Assembly: GCF_023746615.1 (NCBI RefSeq)
Contig: NZ_CP082276.1
Span: 1 to 64,000 of the forward strand
Length of the DNA: 64,000 nucleotides
Origin: Grimontia kaedaensis
GTDB lineage: Bacteria; Pseudomonadota; Gammaproteobacteria; Enterobacterales; Vibrionaceae
Direction of reading: 5' to 3'
Part shown: positions 9,005 to 18,035 of the stretch, in pieces
Layout: each line of letters opens with the position of its first letter
How positions within the stretch are numbered: position 1 is the first letter of the stretch
Position numbers and translations under genes: made by a program
The notes under the pieces: generated by a model
Database searches by the model: none
The model's input: the letters and a program-made list of their open reading frames with translations, nothing else
Told to the model about the DNA's origin: nothing

Positions 9005-10980
9005 TTGCGTCCCTCCAGAAAACGGGTTACAAACGCTGACATCCACCAGATTATCAGTAAGGCTACTGCGGACAAGGCTGCCGGATAGCCAATAAAAGCC
9101 GCACGTACAAACTGATTGCTGCCACTAGAAAACTCTTTTTCGCTCAGCACTCCAGCAGGCGGTATAACCGTTTTACTGCGCAGGAAGTCGTCAAATGCTT
9201 CATTGCTTGCGGGGTAGAACTGGATGCGATACCAACCTTGCTGTTTGCCATGTTCGATGTAAGCCAATTCATTTGTCATGACGCTGAAGGGTTCTGTCTG
9301 GGAGTCTTGACTGGTGTCTTCACTGACAACAAAGTCAAACAATGCTTGTCTGAGCGCGTGAAATTTTGATGTTTCAGTGTCGTCTTCTTCTAAATGATGA
9401 ATACGTTCTATCTTACTGAGCGACACCTGAAATTCACGCTGCTGCGTTTTGTCAGATGTGACTAGTAGTCCGGGTGTTGCTTTGTGAGTTCGGTGAGATA
9501 CATGGCTTAAGAGACGCCACAGGTTTTTTAACTGGACGGGATCGGTCGGGTCTACGGTAATTTGTGCATTCATACCACAGCTATTTGTCATGGTGAGAAG
9601 GTCACTGGCTGAGACATGATGATCCTCGGTTGGTATAAAGCTTACCCAAGAGCCAAGTCTGAGGTTGGACTTGTCAGACATATAGACGCTGAACCGACGC
9701 TGCTGGTTCTTAATATCAACGGGGCCATAGATTTCTACTGAAACCTTGTTAACACCGGGGTGGAAGTGCCTCATCGGAATATTAAGGCGATAATGTTGTG
9801 TTTCTCGCCAGTAACTGGAACGCAAAGGGAGGCTGTTCGCGTACTCACCATTGACACGCAAAATCATCGATCCTGCGCCGGGTGCAACCTGAGAATGCGT
9901 TAGCAACAAATTCAGCTTGGCATTGTCTTCGCTACTGAACATGATATTGCTCGGCATAAGAAAACTAATTTCAAGCGGTGAATCGGTCAGGTCTTGTTGG
10001 GGAGTAAAGGAGTTAATAGCATAAGATGAACTGCTCTTAAGCGTTTGATCCGTGACCATGTCGTCCTTCTTAACAACCATGGATGATTGGTCTGGAAGGC
10101 GGCGTAAGTTGTATCCAAACACCTTAGACGCCCGTTTGACCTCCCTGTTGTTATTTCCGGACAAAATCAGCAACCACTCCAGGTTTTTCTTGTGTTTGCT
10201 GACAGCCAAATATGGCCCTGTGATTTCATTAAACATCTCTTGGTTAATCCAACCGGCATTGAGCAAGTGGTCTTTTGTACCGAATACTACCGTTGGTCCA
10301 TTAAGATGCGGAGGCGGCAAGAGGGTCGCCTGATAATCAAAGGCATAGTCTTCTGAACGGCTCTTTAACGTCCACCCTTGAACCAGCGACGCTGCAATAC
10401 CGAGTGCTAAATCCGTATTGTCATGAATGCCGGACACCAGATGCACAGGGTCACTGTGATGTTGTCCACTTCGGATCATTTCTTCAAAAGAAAACAGTGT
10501 CTGCGTTTCAAACCCTTCACTTTCAACATAAGTCAGCGCATAGCTGGACTCTTCTGCGCTGATGGTCGTGCTCAATTTTGTGGTGTCCACAACCAATTCA
10601 ACGTCATCAGAAAGGTGCTGGATTCGTAAGTTTAGCTTTGGCTCCTTTCGCGCCAACAACTCTGGTGGAATGGTCATTTCAACGTATTGAAATTTATCTT
10701 TTTGCTTAATTTCCACATTAGCGAGAGTTCGGTTGCCTGCCGCCACCCAGAGCAGCGACTTATCAATCCTATTGTTGTTGTATATGGCCAAAGAAAGTTT
10801 GATGGCTTTGACCTCCTGCCCAGCCAGAATAGATATGGGAATGGATACCGTCTGACTTTGTCCACGAAGCACGAGATCTTGTCTTTGTTCGGTCGCATAG
10901 GTCAGCGGCACTTCAACCGTTTTTTCCGCATAGCTGGAAAAGGTGATGAACAAAAGTAACCCAATAAGTTGTTTAACCAT
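9001..10980 (-). CDS. bcsB: Cellulose synthase regulatory/periplasmic subunit BcsB
   Basis: 659 aa with signal peptide (about 1-18), long beta-rich periplasmic region and a single C-terminal membrane anchor (about residues 630-650), the BcsB layout. BcsB pairs with BcsA and guides the glucan through the periplasm. It starts inside the last codons of bcsA (8-bp overlap) with GGGAG upstream of the ATG at 10980, and overlaps bcsZ by ATGA. It is shorter than E. coli BcsB (779 aa), as expected for a divergent operon type. Assignment relies on position, architecture and family-like segments such as the MPSNIMFSSEDNAKLNLLL stretch. Confidence 0.85.
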   Translation of the reverse strand: MVKQLIGLLLFITFSSYAEKTVEVPLTYATEQRQDLVLRGQSQTVSIPISILAGQEVKAIKLSLAIYNNNRIDKSLLWVAAGNRTLANVEIKQKDKFQYVEMTIPPELLARKEPKLNLRIQHLSDDVELVVDTTKLSTTISAEESSYALTYVESEGFETQTLFSFEEMIRSGQHHSDPVHLVSGIHDNTDLALGIAASLVQGWTLKSRSEDYAFDYQATLLPPPHLNGPTVVFGTKDHLLNAGWINQEMFNEITGPYLAVSKHKKNLEWLLILSGNNNREVKRASKVFGYNLRRLPDQSSMVVKKDDMVTDQTLKSSSSYAINSFTPQQDLTDSPLEISFLMPSNIMFSSEDNAKLNLLLTHSQVAPGAGSMILRVNGEYANSLPLRSSYWRETQHYRLNIPMRHFHPGVNKVSVEIYGPVDIKNQQRRFSVYMSDKSNLRLGSWVSFIPTEDHHVSASDLLTMTNSCGMNAQITVDPTDPVQLKNLWRLLSHVSHRTHKATPGLLVTSDKTQQREFQVSLSKIERIHHLEEDDTETSKFHALRQALFDFVVSEDTSQDSQTEPFSVMTNELAYIEHGKQQGWYRIQFYPASNEAFDDFLRSKTVIPPAGVLSEKEFSSGSNQFVRAAFIGYPAALSAVALLIIWWMSAFVTRFLEGRK

Positions 10981-13195
10981 TTTGAAGCTCCCTTTTGCCC
11001 TGTGGTTTTGTCGACGCCATTTTTTGTTTAACGGACGTGGTCGCGACGCGTGTAAGGTTCTCACAAACCATTGAGAACAAACCGAGTACAGAAGACAAAA
11101 CGCCCACTTCTAACTGTTCTTCATAGCGTCGGCGATCCTTCCAGCGACTGCTTTGTCCGTATGCTTTTGCATACTGGATCTGCATATCAGAGGCCAGTTC
11201 ACTTTCCATCAGGCAGCAAACTTGAACGCCATGATGACCGTTCTTGATGGCAACAACCCTCATATTGAGGTGAACTTGTTTGTAGGACGGCTTTTTGTTT
11301 TTGCTTGTCCCAGCTTTTTCCGTGTAATAGACGACATCGACAATATCGCCGCGATGTATATTGTGGTGCGTTTCCTTCAGAGTCAGGCGAGCACCTTTCA
11401 GTGAGATATCATTGAGCGTGGCATTCAGACTATTATCGTCGATTTTGATCACAGCTTTTTCATTTACCAGCAGTCTTGGCTCACTTCTGCGCTGACATTT
11501 CTCGAGCATGGCTCCGAGGCACAATATGATCATCATGAGGTTGAAGGTATTAAAGATGATCACAAGAATGAGCTGACTTTGTTCGGTGGGGAACTGGATA
11601 TATCGATAGATGCCCCAAGCTTCAGCAAGAACCACAAGCCCAAAGATAAAGGCCATAAATGGCGTTAACTTAGAAAAGCTGACTTTCAGGGTTGTTTCTC
11701 CTTTTGGTGTGACCACGAAATTAGGTCGTTTAGGATGTATAAATACCGATAGCGCAGGTAAACACAAATATATGGATAAGGCGGTCTCATAAAGCTCGGA
11801 GAAAAATGCTCTTCGCGTTTTGCCGAATAACCTCTGGGTGATCAAAATACTGATCACCAAATGTGGAACTACAAAGATCAGGAAGTCTTTTGCATTACCA
11901 ACAAATATCTGTAAATCCAGGAGCAGATACATCAAAGGTGACAGTAAAAATACCGTACGAAATATTGGAAAGAACCAATATAATGTTGAATTTAGGTAGC
12001 AAATTCGCTGAGCAAAACTAAGCCCCTTTTTGAGCAACGGATTATTCAGCAAAAATATCTGAATCATTCCCTGTGACCACCGAGAACGTTGTGTCACATA
12101 GGCCCCAAAAGTATCCGGTGAGAGTCCGGCCACCATAGCGATATTAAGGTATGCGCTGTCCCAACCTTTTGCATGAATATTCAGCGCTGTATCGGCATCT
12201 TCGGTAATCGTTTTTGTTGAAATACCGCCAACTTCTTCGATGGCGGCGCGGCGAATCACGGCAGCGCTGCCACAGAAAAAGCTACCGTTCCAAAAATCCA
12301 TACCTAAGAGAATCTTGTTGTAGAACATTTCATTCTCGGAAGGAACTTTGTCCTCAATCCCGAGGTTTCTTTCTACTGGTCCGGGAGTGATAAAGAAGTG
12401 AGGTGTTTGAACGAATCCTAGATTTGGCTCTTTCTGAAATAAGCCAACGGTGTTCATCAGGAAGTCTTTTGTTGGTACGTGGTCGGCATCTAATATCAAG
12501 ATTAAATCGCCGTTGGTTTCCTTCAGAGCATGATTAATGTTTCCTGCTTTGGCTTGAACATTTCTCTCCCGAGTAATGTAATTGGCACCAACCTCTTTAC
12601 AGAAATTCTTCAGAATATCAGCACGTTTTCGCGCTTGTTCTGCCTCATCATGATTATCATTGTTCAGTTTTTGATATGTCCCTCCATCATCCAGTACATG
12701 TACCCTACACTCTCCAGGGTACTCCATTTTCGAAGCTGCAAGGATGGTCGGCTCCACGACGTCAATGGGTTCGTTGTAGGTAGGGATGAATATATCGACA
12801 GTAGGAAGGGGCCGGCTCTTGTCGATGGGTACGCGCTTTCGCTCATGAGGTTTGACGGTGACAAACATGCCCATCACATAAATTAAGATGCCATAGCACT
12901 CTGCAACGAAGAGTAGCAGTGCGAAAGGCAAATCCACGCTACTTTCCCAAGGTAATGTTTCATTAAAGCGCCAATAGATATATCGAAAAGAAATGAACGC
13001 ACCAATAATAAGGATAAAGGTAGTGGCGCGCGTAGACATATTTTTTGACAGTAATAAAATCAGCAAAAAGGCACTTGATGCCAGCCAGAGGTGTGTATCA
13101 GTGGAGATATTCAATGTTGCCAGCAAGAACAGACAATATATTGAAGAAAACCAAAAAAACACCTTAAGCAGTTTTATCGGTAAACTGAGGTTCAT
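10973..13195 (-). CDS. bcsA: Cellulose synthase catalytic subunit BcsA with PilZ domain
   Basis: 740-aa inner-membrane GT2 glycosyltransferase polymerising UDP-glucose to beta-1,4-glucan. N-terminal helices lie within about 10-112, then the catalytic domain: DDGG (169-172), DADH (236-239), TED (331-333) and QRSRW (369-373), the complete D,D,D,QxxRW set. Further helices follow, then a PilZ domain with RxxxR (570-574) and DxSxxG (596-601), so c-di-GMP binding and activation are expected. The ATG at 13195 has AAGGG seven bases upstream; the upstream extension to 13210 begins with TTG. It begins one base after the preceding lipoprotein stop and overlaps bcsB. Confidence 0.95.
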   Translation of the reverse strand: MNLSLPIKLLKVFFWFSSIYCLFLLATLNISTDTHLWLASSAFLLILLLSKNMSTRATTFILIIGAFISFRYIYWRFNETLPWESSVDLPFALLLFVAECYGILIYVMGMFVTVKPHERKRVPIDKSRPLPTVDIFIPTYNEPIDVVEPTILAASKMEYPGECRVHVLDDGGTYQKLNNDNHDEAEQARKRADILKNFCKEVGANYITRERNVQAKAGNINHALKETNGDLILILDADHVPTKDFLMNTVGLFQKEPNLGFVQTPHFFITPGPVERNLGIEDKVPSENEMFYNKILLGMDFWNGSFFCGSAAVIRRAAIEEVGGISTKTITEDADTALNIHAKGWDSAYLNIAMVAGLSPDTFGAYVTQRSRWSQGMIQIFLLNNPLLKKGLSFAQRICYLNSTLYWFFPIFRTVFLLSPLMYLLLDLQIFVGNAKDFLIFVVPHLVISILITQRLFGKTRRAFFSELYETALSIYLCLPALSVFIHPKRPNFVVTPKGETTLKVSFSKLTPFMAFIFGLVVLAEAWGIYRYIQFPTEQSQLILVIIFNTFNLMMIILCLGAMLEKCQRRSEPRLLVNEKAVIKIDDNSLNATLNDISLKGARLTLKETHHNIHRGDIVDVVYYTEKAGTSKNKKPSYKQVHLNMRVVAIKNGHHGVQVCCLMESELASDMQIQYAKAYGQSSRWKDRRRYEEQLEVGVLSSVLGLFSMVCENLTRVATTSVKQKMASTKPQGKRELQNG

Positions 13196-13196
13196 A

Positions 13197-13718
13197 TTAG
13201 TACCCTTCAAGTAAAATAGATGGAGTCAAAGCCTTTACCCATGTGATTTCTTGTTCATTATTTGAAGTACAGAAATGGGTAAACACCGAAAGCCATGTTT
13301 CTCTATTACGTATGTTGTGACGAGACTGCGTACATCGTGTACCGTCAGCTGTTTCATAAAACCAAGATTGATACGGACCTAGTGCGTTATATTCCATAAC
13401 ACCGCCATCACCTGGGAGAGTAAAATCAAATCGACTCGGAGGCTGTTTTAATGGACTCTGACTGATGATCTGTACAACTAAATTTTCACCCTCTAAATAA
13501 GAATCGTTTTTTAACAACGTCCAATACCATGTTTCCTTAGCTTTTCGTTGACGAAAACTCTGTACTGTGTCCACTTCGCTTAATAAAACGGGTAATTGAT
13601 AATGCTCAATAATGGTGGGGTCATAGACCCGACTGATAACATCTTCTGAAGTTAATTGACATCCAGAAATAATGCATGCTGTAAAAATGATGAAAGTGTT
13701 ACTTCTGTTTTTTGACAT
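13197..13718 (-). CDS. Small lipoprotein, first gene of the cellulose operon (possibly BcsN-like)
   Basis: 173 aa. N-terminal signal with a lipobox around ISGC (acylated Cys about residue 20), so a probable outer- or inner-membrane lipoprotein. The rest is soluble, with two cysteines late in the protein (about 128 and 149). The stop is one base from the bcsA ATG, so it is the operon leader gene. Type III cellulose operons often carry bcsN, encoding a lipoprotein; position and size fit, but I cannot confirm family membership by eye. The ATG at 13718 is used because the longer frame begins with TTG inside the ribosome-binding region. Confidence 0.7.
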   Translation of the reverse strand: MSKNRSNTFIIFTACIISGCQLTSEDVISRVYDPTIIEHYQLPVLLSEVDTVQSFRQRKAKETWYWTLLKNDSYLEGENLVVQIISQSPLKQPPSRFDFTLPGDGGVMEYNALGPYQSWFYETADGTRCTQSRHNIRNRETWLSVFTHFCTSNNEQEITWVKALTPSILLEGY

Positions 13719-14197
13719 AAGACGCTTTCTCTCTCCCAAAAAATCAGAACAAGATTTAGCAATTCTCTTGCCAACATATCAATTGAAATAAAGTTATTTA
13801 ATATCAATTATTTAAGTTGTTTGTGATAATTTTTTGTTTGTTTTTTCAGACATTGAAATGAGAACTTTCAAAATGAATGTCAAAATGAGAAAAGATTGAT
13901 ATGAGTTTTTAAAGTGAGGTTTATGCTTTAAATGAAAATCTAATATTTTAAAGGTATTGTATATGGTAATTTTTGGGGAGAGTTAGGTTTATATTTAGTG
14001 ATGCCATATGGATATCGATACTATCTTGGGCATAAAAGATGACTATAGACTATGAACATTTTCTTTGGAATTTATTAATAAGATCCTTTCACCTCAGTCT
14101 CTCGCCCACGATTAAAATTGAACCCACTGATAAACTTGAGCGTTGACTTCGCTATGTTCTACAATGGCGCACTTTTAAATGACATCAGGTCAACATA
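13719..14197. other. AT-rich 479-bp intergenic regulatory region between the cellulose operon and DUF3297 gene
   Basis: No reading frame with coding character. The region is markedly A+T rich compared with neighbours. It holds a sigma-54-type promoter for the cellulose operon (13758-13773, minus) and three direct repeats of a TCAAAATGAGAA-like sequence at 13853-13864, 13868-13879 and 13880-13891. The divergent gene's promoter must also be here. Confidence 0.6.
13758..13773 (-). promoter_or_regulatory. Sigma-54 (RpoN) promoter of the cellulose operon
   Basis: On the minus strand the sequence TGGCAAGAGAATTGCT matches the consensus TGGCAcrNNNNTTGCW with one mismatch in the conserved positions. 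The GG and GC dinucleotides are separated by exactly ten bases, as required. The expected start site near 13747 leaves a leader of about 29 bases that includes the GGGAGAG ribosome site of the lipoprotein gene. Confidence 0.65.
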
Positions 14198-14446
14198 ATG
14201 AACGACACAACTTCAAAACCAGCGCTGCCAGACCATCTTTCTGGTAACCCACGCAGCCCACATTTTGTGGAAGAATGCTTCCAGTACGACATCGGCATTC
14301 GCTTTAACGGTAAAGAGCGTACTGATGTTGAGGAGTACTGCATCAGCGAAGGTTGGATCAAAATTCCTTCACCTAAAGCACTGGATCGTCGTGGCCAGCC
14401 ATTACTGATAACGCTGAAAGGCACGGTAGAAGCCTACTACATCTAA
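14198..14446 (+). CDS. DUF3297 family protein
   Basis: 82-aa small cytoplasmic protein. The segments LPDHLSGNPRSPHFVEECF, DIGIRFNGKERTDVEEYCI and LKGTVEAYYI are typical of the conserved DUF3297 family, widely present in proteobacteria and without known function. It is a single gene with its own terminator just downstream. Confidence 0.9.
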   Translation: MNDTTSKPALPDHLSGNPRSPHFVEECFQYDIGIRFNGKERTDVEEYCISEGWIKIPSPKALDRRGQPLLITLKGTVEAYYI

Positions 14447-14482
14447 GCTATCAAACGTCGCAAGACACTGATTTGAAATAAG

Positions 14483-14514
14483 GAGAGCCCAAGGTTACTT
14501 GGGCTCTCTTTTTT
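14483..14514 (+). terminator. Rho-independent terminator of the DUF3297 gene
   Basis: An 11-bp perfect stem (GAGAGCCCAAG paired with CTTGGGCTCTC), four-base loop, then a run of six T. Confidence 0.9.
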
Positions 14515-14640
14515 GTCTGTAAAACAGCGTGTGTACGCTGGATGATTCCCTTAGGTACAAGCCTGGAACTCTGATAGACTCCCCCGCCTCTCCGGTAAAT
14601 CGTGTTGATTACGCCGGACTACCTAAGACTAGGGTCTGCT

Positions 14641-15123
14641 TTGACCAATAATGATATCTTGCGCCGCATTCGTTATACCTTCGACTTTAAAGACAAAGAA
14701 GTCGTAGAAATTTTCGCGCTGGCTGATGTGACCGTGACGCTTGAGCAAGTGGCGGCTTGGATGAAAAGAGATGAAGACGAGGCATTCGGGCAAATGAACA
14801 GCATCGAGCTTTCTTCCTTTCTGAACGGTTTTATCAACCTGAAACGCGGTAAACGCGACGGCGAACAACCTCAGCCTGATGCCCACCTGAGCAACAATAT
14901 GGTGTTCCAGAAACTGCGTATCGCGCTGAACCTGAAAGCGGAAGATATTCTGGAAATTCTTGAACTGGCTAACTTCCGCTTGAGCAAGCATGAACTGAGT
15001 GCGTTTTTCCGCAAGCCGGCCAATAAACACTACCGTCAGTGTAAAGATCAGATCCTGCGCAACTTCCTAATGGGTGTGCAGCTAAAATTACGCCCTGAAG
15101 ATCAGACCGAATACCAAGACTGA
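14641..15123 (+). CDS. yehS: YehS family protein (DUF1456)
   Basis: 160 aa, two copies of the DUF1456 helical repeat: NNDILRRIRYTF...LSSFLNGFINLKRG and NNMVFQKLRIALNL...LRNFLMGVQLKLR. E. coli YehS (156 aa) begins at the equivalent of LTNNDILRR, so the TTG at 14641 with AGGG six bases upstream is preferred over GTG 14602. A conserved protein of unknown function, probably cytoplasmic. Confidence 0.88.
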   Translation: MTNNDILRRIRYTFDFKDKEVVEIFALADVTVTLEQVAAWMKRDEDEAFGQMNSIELSSFLNGFINLKRGKRDGEQPQPDAHLSNNMVFQKLRIALNLKAEDILEILELANFRLSKHELSAFFRKPANKHYRQCKDQILRNFLMGVQLKLRPEDQTEYQD

Positions 15124-15137
15124 TTGCTAATCAAAAG

Positions 15138-15166
15138 AAAGCCCGGTTATCCGGGCTTTGTTTTTA
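15138..15166. terminator. Bidirectional rho-independent terminator
   Basis: Stem AAAGCCCGG/CCGGGCTTT with TTAT loop, followed by T on the plus strand and preceded by A on the other side, between convergent yehS and GNAT genes. The GNAT stop codon lies just before the hairpin, the normal arrangement. Confidence 0.88.
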
Positions 15167-15619
15167 GGTAGCTTTCGCGTTATCCAATGTATGGACAGTG
15201 ACATGGAATTTTTCATTGCCTGGCATGCGGCCGCTAGCGATACCTGTTTCAATAAATCCAATAGACTGATAGAAGTTTAGCGCAGTATTGTTTCCCTTTA
15301 ACACTTCAATAGAGAAAGTACGTGCAGGCGAACCAATCACGGCATTGACCAATGCTTTGCCAACACCACGACGATAGGCTGTTGGATCAACATACAACCA
15401 CGCGATCTCTTCATCATCATGTGCGATAAACCCGACAACCTGATCATTATCCTCTGCAACCAGTAGGCGATAATCAAAGAGGTCTTCATTCTTTGCCGCT
15501 ATCTCCAGTGGTATGAAAGCATCTTCAAGTGAAGCCCCTCGAAGCTCATCTAATCGAGCTAAGTCATGAATCTCGCAAAGGCGAGACCAATCGTTTTCCG
15601 AATACTCGCGAACTATCAT
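15164..15619 (-). CDS. GNAT family N-acetyltransferase
   Basis: 151 aa. The acetyl-CoA binding motif A is visible as WLYVDPTAYRRGVGKALV (about residues 75-92), followed by the motif-B-like NNTALNFYQSIGF. Substrate unknown. ATG 15619 is taken; a TTG four codons upstream is an alternative, and neither has a strong ribosome site. Confidence 0.8.
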   Translation of the reverse strand: MIVREYSENDWSRLCEIHDLARLDELRGASLEDAFIPLEIAAKNEDLFDYRLLVAEDNDQVVGFIAHDDEEIAWLYVDPTAYRRGVGKALVNAVIGSPARTFSIEVLKGNNTALNFYQSIGFIETGIASGRMPGNEKFHVTVHTLDNAKAT

Positions 15620-15676
15620 GTGTTTTATCAAGTTTCCATTTAATGCCGAGGTGCCACGTTATGGCAAAGTTGGGGG

Positions 15677-15937
15677 CTAGCCACCAATAATCGCGTTTAA
15701 CGCTAAAGCTTGGGAAACATCAGCGAAAGAGCCTATCAGCGGATACTCATTATCATCAGCACCATAAGCCTGTTTGTGGAGTTGATACGCGTCCTGCAAT
15801 GACTCAGCTTTCAACGGCTGTCCAGCTAATTCAAAACCTTGTTCCAGCAACTGGCTTTGCTCGTTAACGAAAGTTTCCGTGCCTAATTCGAGATGAATGA
15901 CTGCCGTGTCTTTTTTCATGAATTGATAGGAGTTCAT
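15677..15937 (-). CDS. Small hypothetical protein, 86 aa
   Basis: Soluble, acidic 86-aa protein with no signal or membrane segment. The start is supported by AAGGA seven bases before the ATG. It lies 57 bases upstream of the GNAT gene on the same strand and could be cotranscribed. I do not recognise the family. Confidence 0.7.
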   Translation of the reverse strand: MNSYQFMKKDTAVIHLELGTETFVNEQSQLLEQGFELAGQPLKAESLQDAYQLHKQAYGADDNEYPLIGSFADVSQALALNAIIGG

Positions 15938-16123
15938 TGATCATTCCTTTGGTTAAACGAGAGGGTCAAAATTGTCCAAAGAAATCTGTCACGCTAAAAG
16001 ACTAAGCAGTTTTATAGCACCGTTTTATCAGTGCTCTGTGAGATGGCGTACCAAAATGCGACTAAGTGAGTGCTTTCTGCTTAAGACCGAACTATCTGCT
16101 AGGGGATAGACGTGGAAGCAAAA

Positions 16124-17362
16124 CTAGCTCCGCGTTTTCGGTTTGAATTGTTTGATGGAGCGTTTGCTGTTACTTCGACGGTTGGCTTTCTTGTCGCGAG
16201 GCGGACGTTTGCGCTCGCTGTTGGCACCTTCTGTTGCAGGTTTGTCAGTCACTGGGAATCCTTCAAGTGAAAGCAGTTCCAATGGTTTTCCCGTTAACTT
16301 GCGGATGGCGTTCAGCGAATCGGTTTCGCCATGACAAACCAAAGAGAGCGCCAAACCATTTTCGCCAGCACGGGCTGTGCGGCCAACTCGGTGAACATAG
16401 ACAGGCGCGTTCGGTGGTAAATCAGCATTGATGACCACGGGCAGCGCATCGATATGAATACCGCGGGAAAGAAGGTCAGTGGAAACGAGAACGGTTACTT
16501 TCTTGGCTTTAAAAGCGGCCAGAGTTTGTTCGCGCGCCGTTTGATCTTTATCGCCATGAAGCGCCGCCACTGACATTCCAGCTTTGGTGAGTTTCTTCGC
16601 CAGAGCATCGGCATTACCGCGTTCACCGACAAACACCAATACCTGCTCCCAGCCATGTTGTTTGATCAGCGAAATCAACGCCTGCGCTTTACTGCCTTTG
16701 TTGACGAGATAAAGGCGTTCTTCAATCTCTTCCACCACACTGTTTTTCTGGTGTGCTTCGATTCGCACAGGGTTAAAGAGCATAGACGCGGCGGCAGACT
16801 CCAGTGATTGCGGCATAGTGGCTGAAAACAGCAGTGTCTGTCGCTTGGCAGGCAACACTTTAGTCAGGCGCTGAACATCCGGCCAGAAACCCATTTCCAA
16901 CAGACGGTCTGCTTCATCAAGTGCCCATAGTTTTAGCGCATGAAGTGATAATTCTTCCTTGTCGATGAAATCAAGCAGGCGACCTGGCGTTGCCACGATA
17001 AGTTGCGGTTTATCTGCGAGTTCTTTGAGCTGGCTTTCAGGCGCGGCGCCGCCACACAGCATCATGGTCTTGATGCCTATGAGAGTGGCTATTTCTTCAA
17101 TCGCTTTGATGACCTGAGCAGCCAGTTCACGGGTGGGCACCAGCACCAAGGCCTGAATGTCTTTCAGGCTTGGGTTGATGCGATCAAGCATTGGCAGACT
17201 GAATGCCAGCGTCTTGCCGCTACCTGTTTGCGCGAGTGCAATCACATCGCTGCCTTTCAAAGTGGCTGGAATGGCTTTTTCCTGAATCAGGGTTGGGGAC
17301 GAGAGCGCTTTAGGTAGCGCAGCAAGTAAAACAGGAGAGAGATTCAACGATGAAAAAGTCAT
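16124..17362 (-). CDS. DEAD-box ATP-dependent RNA helicase (RhlE-like)
   Basis: 412 aa with all helicase motifs in order: AQTGSGKT (44-51), PTRELA, GG, TPGR, DEAD, SAT, then in domain 2 the LHGDKDQ region, STDLLSRGIH and HRVGRTARAG. The C-terminal tail (about 370-412) is very rich in Arg and Lys, typical of RhlE/SrmB-type RNA-binding tails. It unwinds structured RNA, probably in ribosome assembly or RNA decay. Single gene. Confidence 0.92.
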   Translation of the reverse strand: MTFSSLNLSPVLLAALPKALSSPTLIQEKAIPATLKGSDVIALAQTGSGKTLAFSLPMLDRINPSLKDIQALVLVPTRELAAQVIKAIEEIATLIGIKTMMLCGGAAPESQLKELADKPQLIVATPGRLLDFIDKEELSLHALKLWALDEADRLLEMGFWPDVQRLTKVLPAKRQTLLFSATMPQSLESAAASMLFNPVRIEAHQKNSVVEEIEERLYLVNKGSKAQALISLIKQHGWEQVLVFVGERGNADALAKKLTKAGMSVAALHGDKDQTAREQTLAAFKAKKVTVLVSTDLLSRGIHIDALPVVINADLPPNAPVYVHRVGRTARAGENGLALSLVCHGETDSLNAIRKLTGKPLELLSLEGFPVTDKPATEGANSERKRPPRDKKANRRSNSKRSIKQFKPKTRS

Positions 17363-17588
17363 GGGCAGTCACAATGTGATGGAAACGGTGGCGAAGTCTA
17401 ACAGTGAGTCGCTAGAAATTGTACGAAAAGAGGTTTGATTTTGTCACGCGGGATGAGAGGAAGAGAAAAGCAGCTACCGAAAGAGGTGGAGATAACTGCT
17501 TTTGCTAATGTCTATAAGCGGTCTGGTTAGATTGTATTTCGCTTGGTTAGATGGTGATCATCGCGCAAAGCGTTCACTTTCAAGTGCG

Positions 17589-17987
17589 TTATTGACCTTC
17601 CAAATCCACATGCTGAACGATATCCAATCGAATACCTGCTGGGTCTTCAACCATAAAATGGATTTGCCCCCAAATCTCCTCTTTAAGCGTCATGGCAATA
17701 GGCAGATCCAGCTCTTTCGCGGTCGCATATGCCTTTGCTGCATCTTGGACTTCCAGAGAAACAACGTATCCTTCCGGATTCATAATAGGATGAAGAAACG
17801 CGGGTTGGCTGGCATGTTCAGGCATTAGAAAGCCAAGCTGAACGCCAGAGTTAGGGGAGACAAGATGCAGGTAAAATGTCTCGTCATAAAATACAGCATT
17901 GAACCCAAAAACGGTTTCATAGAAACGCTTTACGGCTTCGAGCTCTGATGTCACCATCACCGGAAACATAGCATTAATTTCTATCAT
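17589..17987 (-). CDS. VOC superfamily (glyoxalase/bleomycin-resistance-like) protein
   Basis: 132-aa vicinal-oxygen-chelate fold protein: N-terminal MFPVMVTSELEAVKRFYETVFGF and C-terminal IHFMVEDPAGIRLDIVQHV are typical paired beta-alpha-beta motifs. AGGAGAG precedes the ATG. It lies 48 bases downstream of an AraC-type regulator on the same strand, which may control it. Substrate unknown. Confidence 0.82.
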   Translation of the reverse strand: MIEINAMFPVMVTSELEAVKRFYETVFGFNAVFYDETFYLHLVSPNSGVQLGFLMPEHASQPAFLHPIMNPEGYVVSLEVQDAAKAYATAKELDLPIAMTLKEEIWGQIHFMVEDPAGIRLDIVQHVDLEGQ

Positions 17988-18035
17988 AGTTTCTCTCCTG
18001 AAAACGAATGTGTGTTGAACAGAAGTGAGTATGTG

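Noticed and set aside
14631..14650. AGGGTCTGCTTTGACC, similar to the inverted-repeat element end
   Set aside because: Two extra bases interrupt the match and it overlaps the yehS ribosome site and start; no second end is present.
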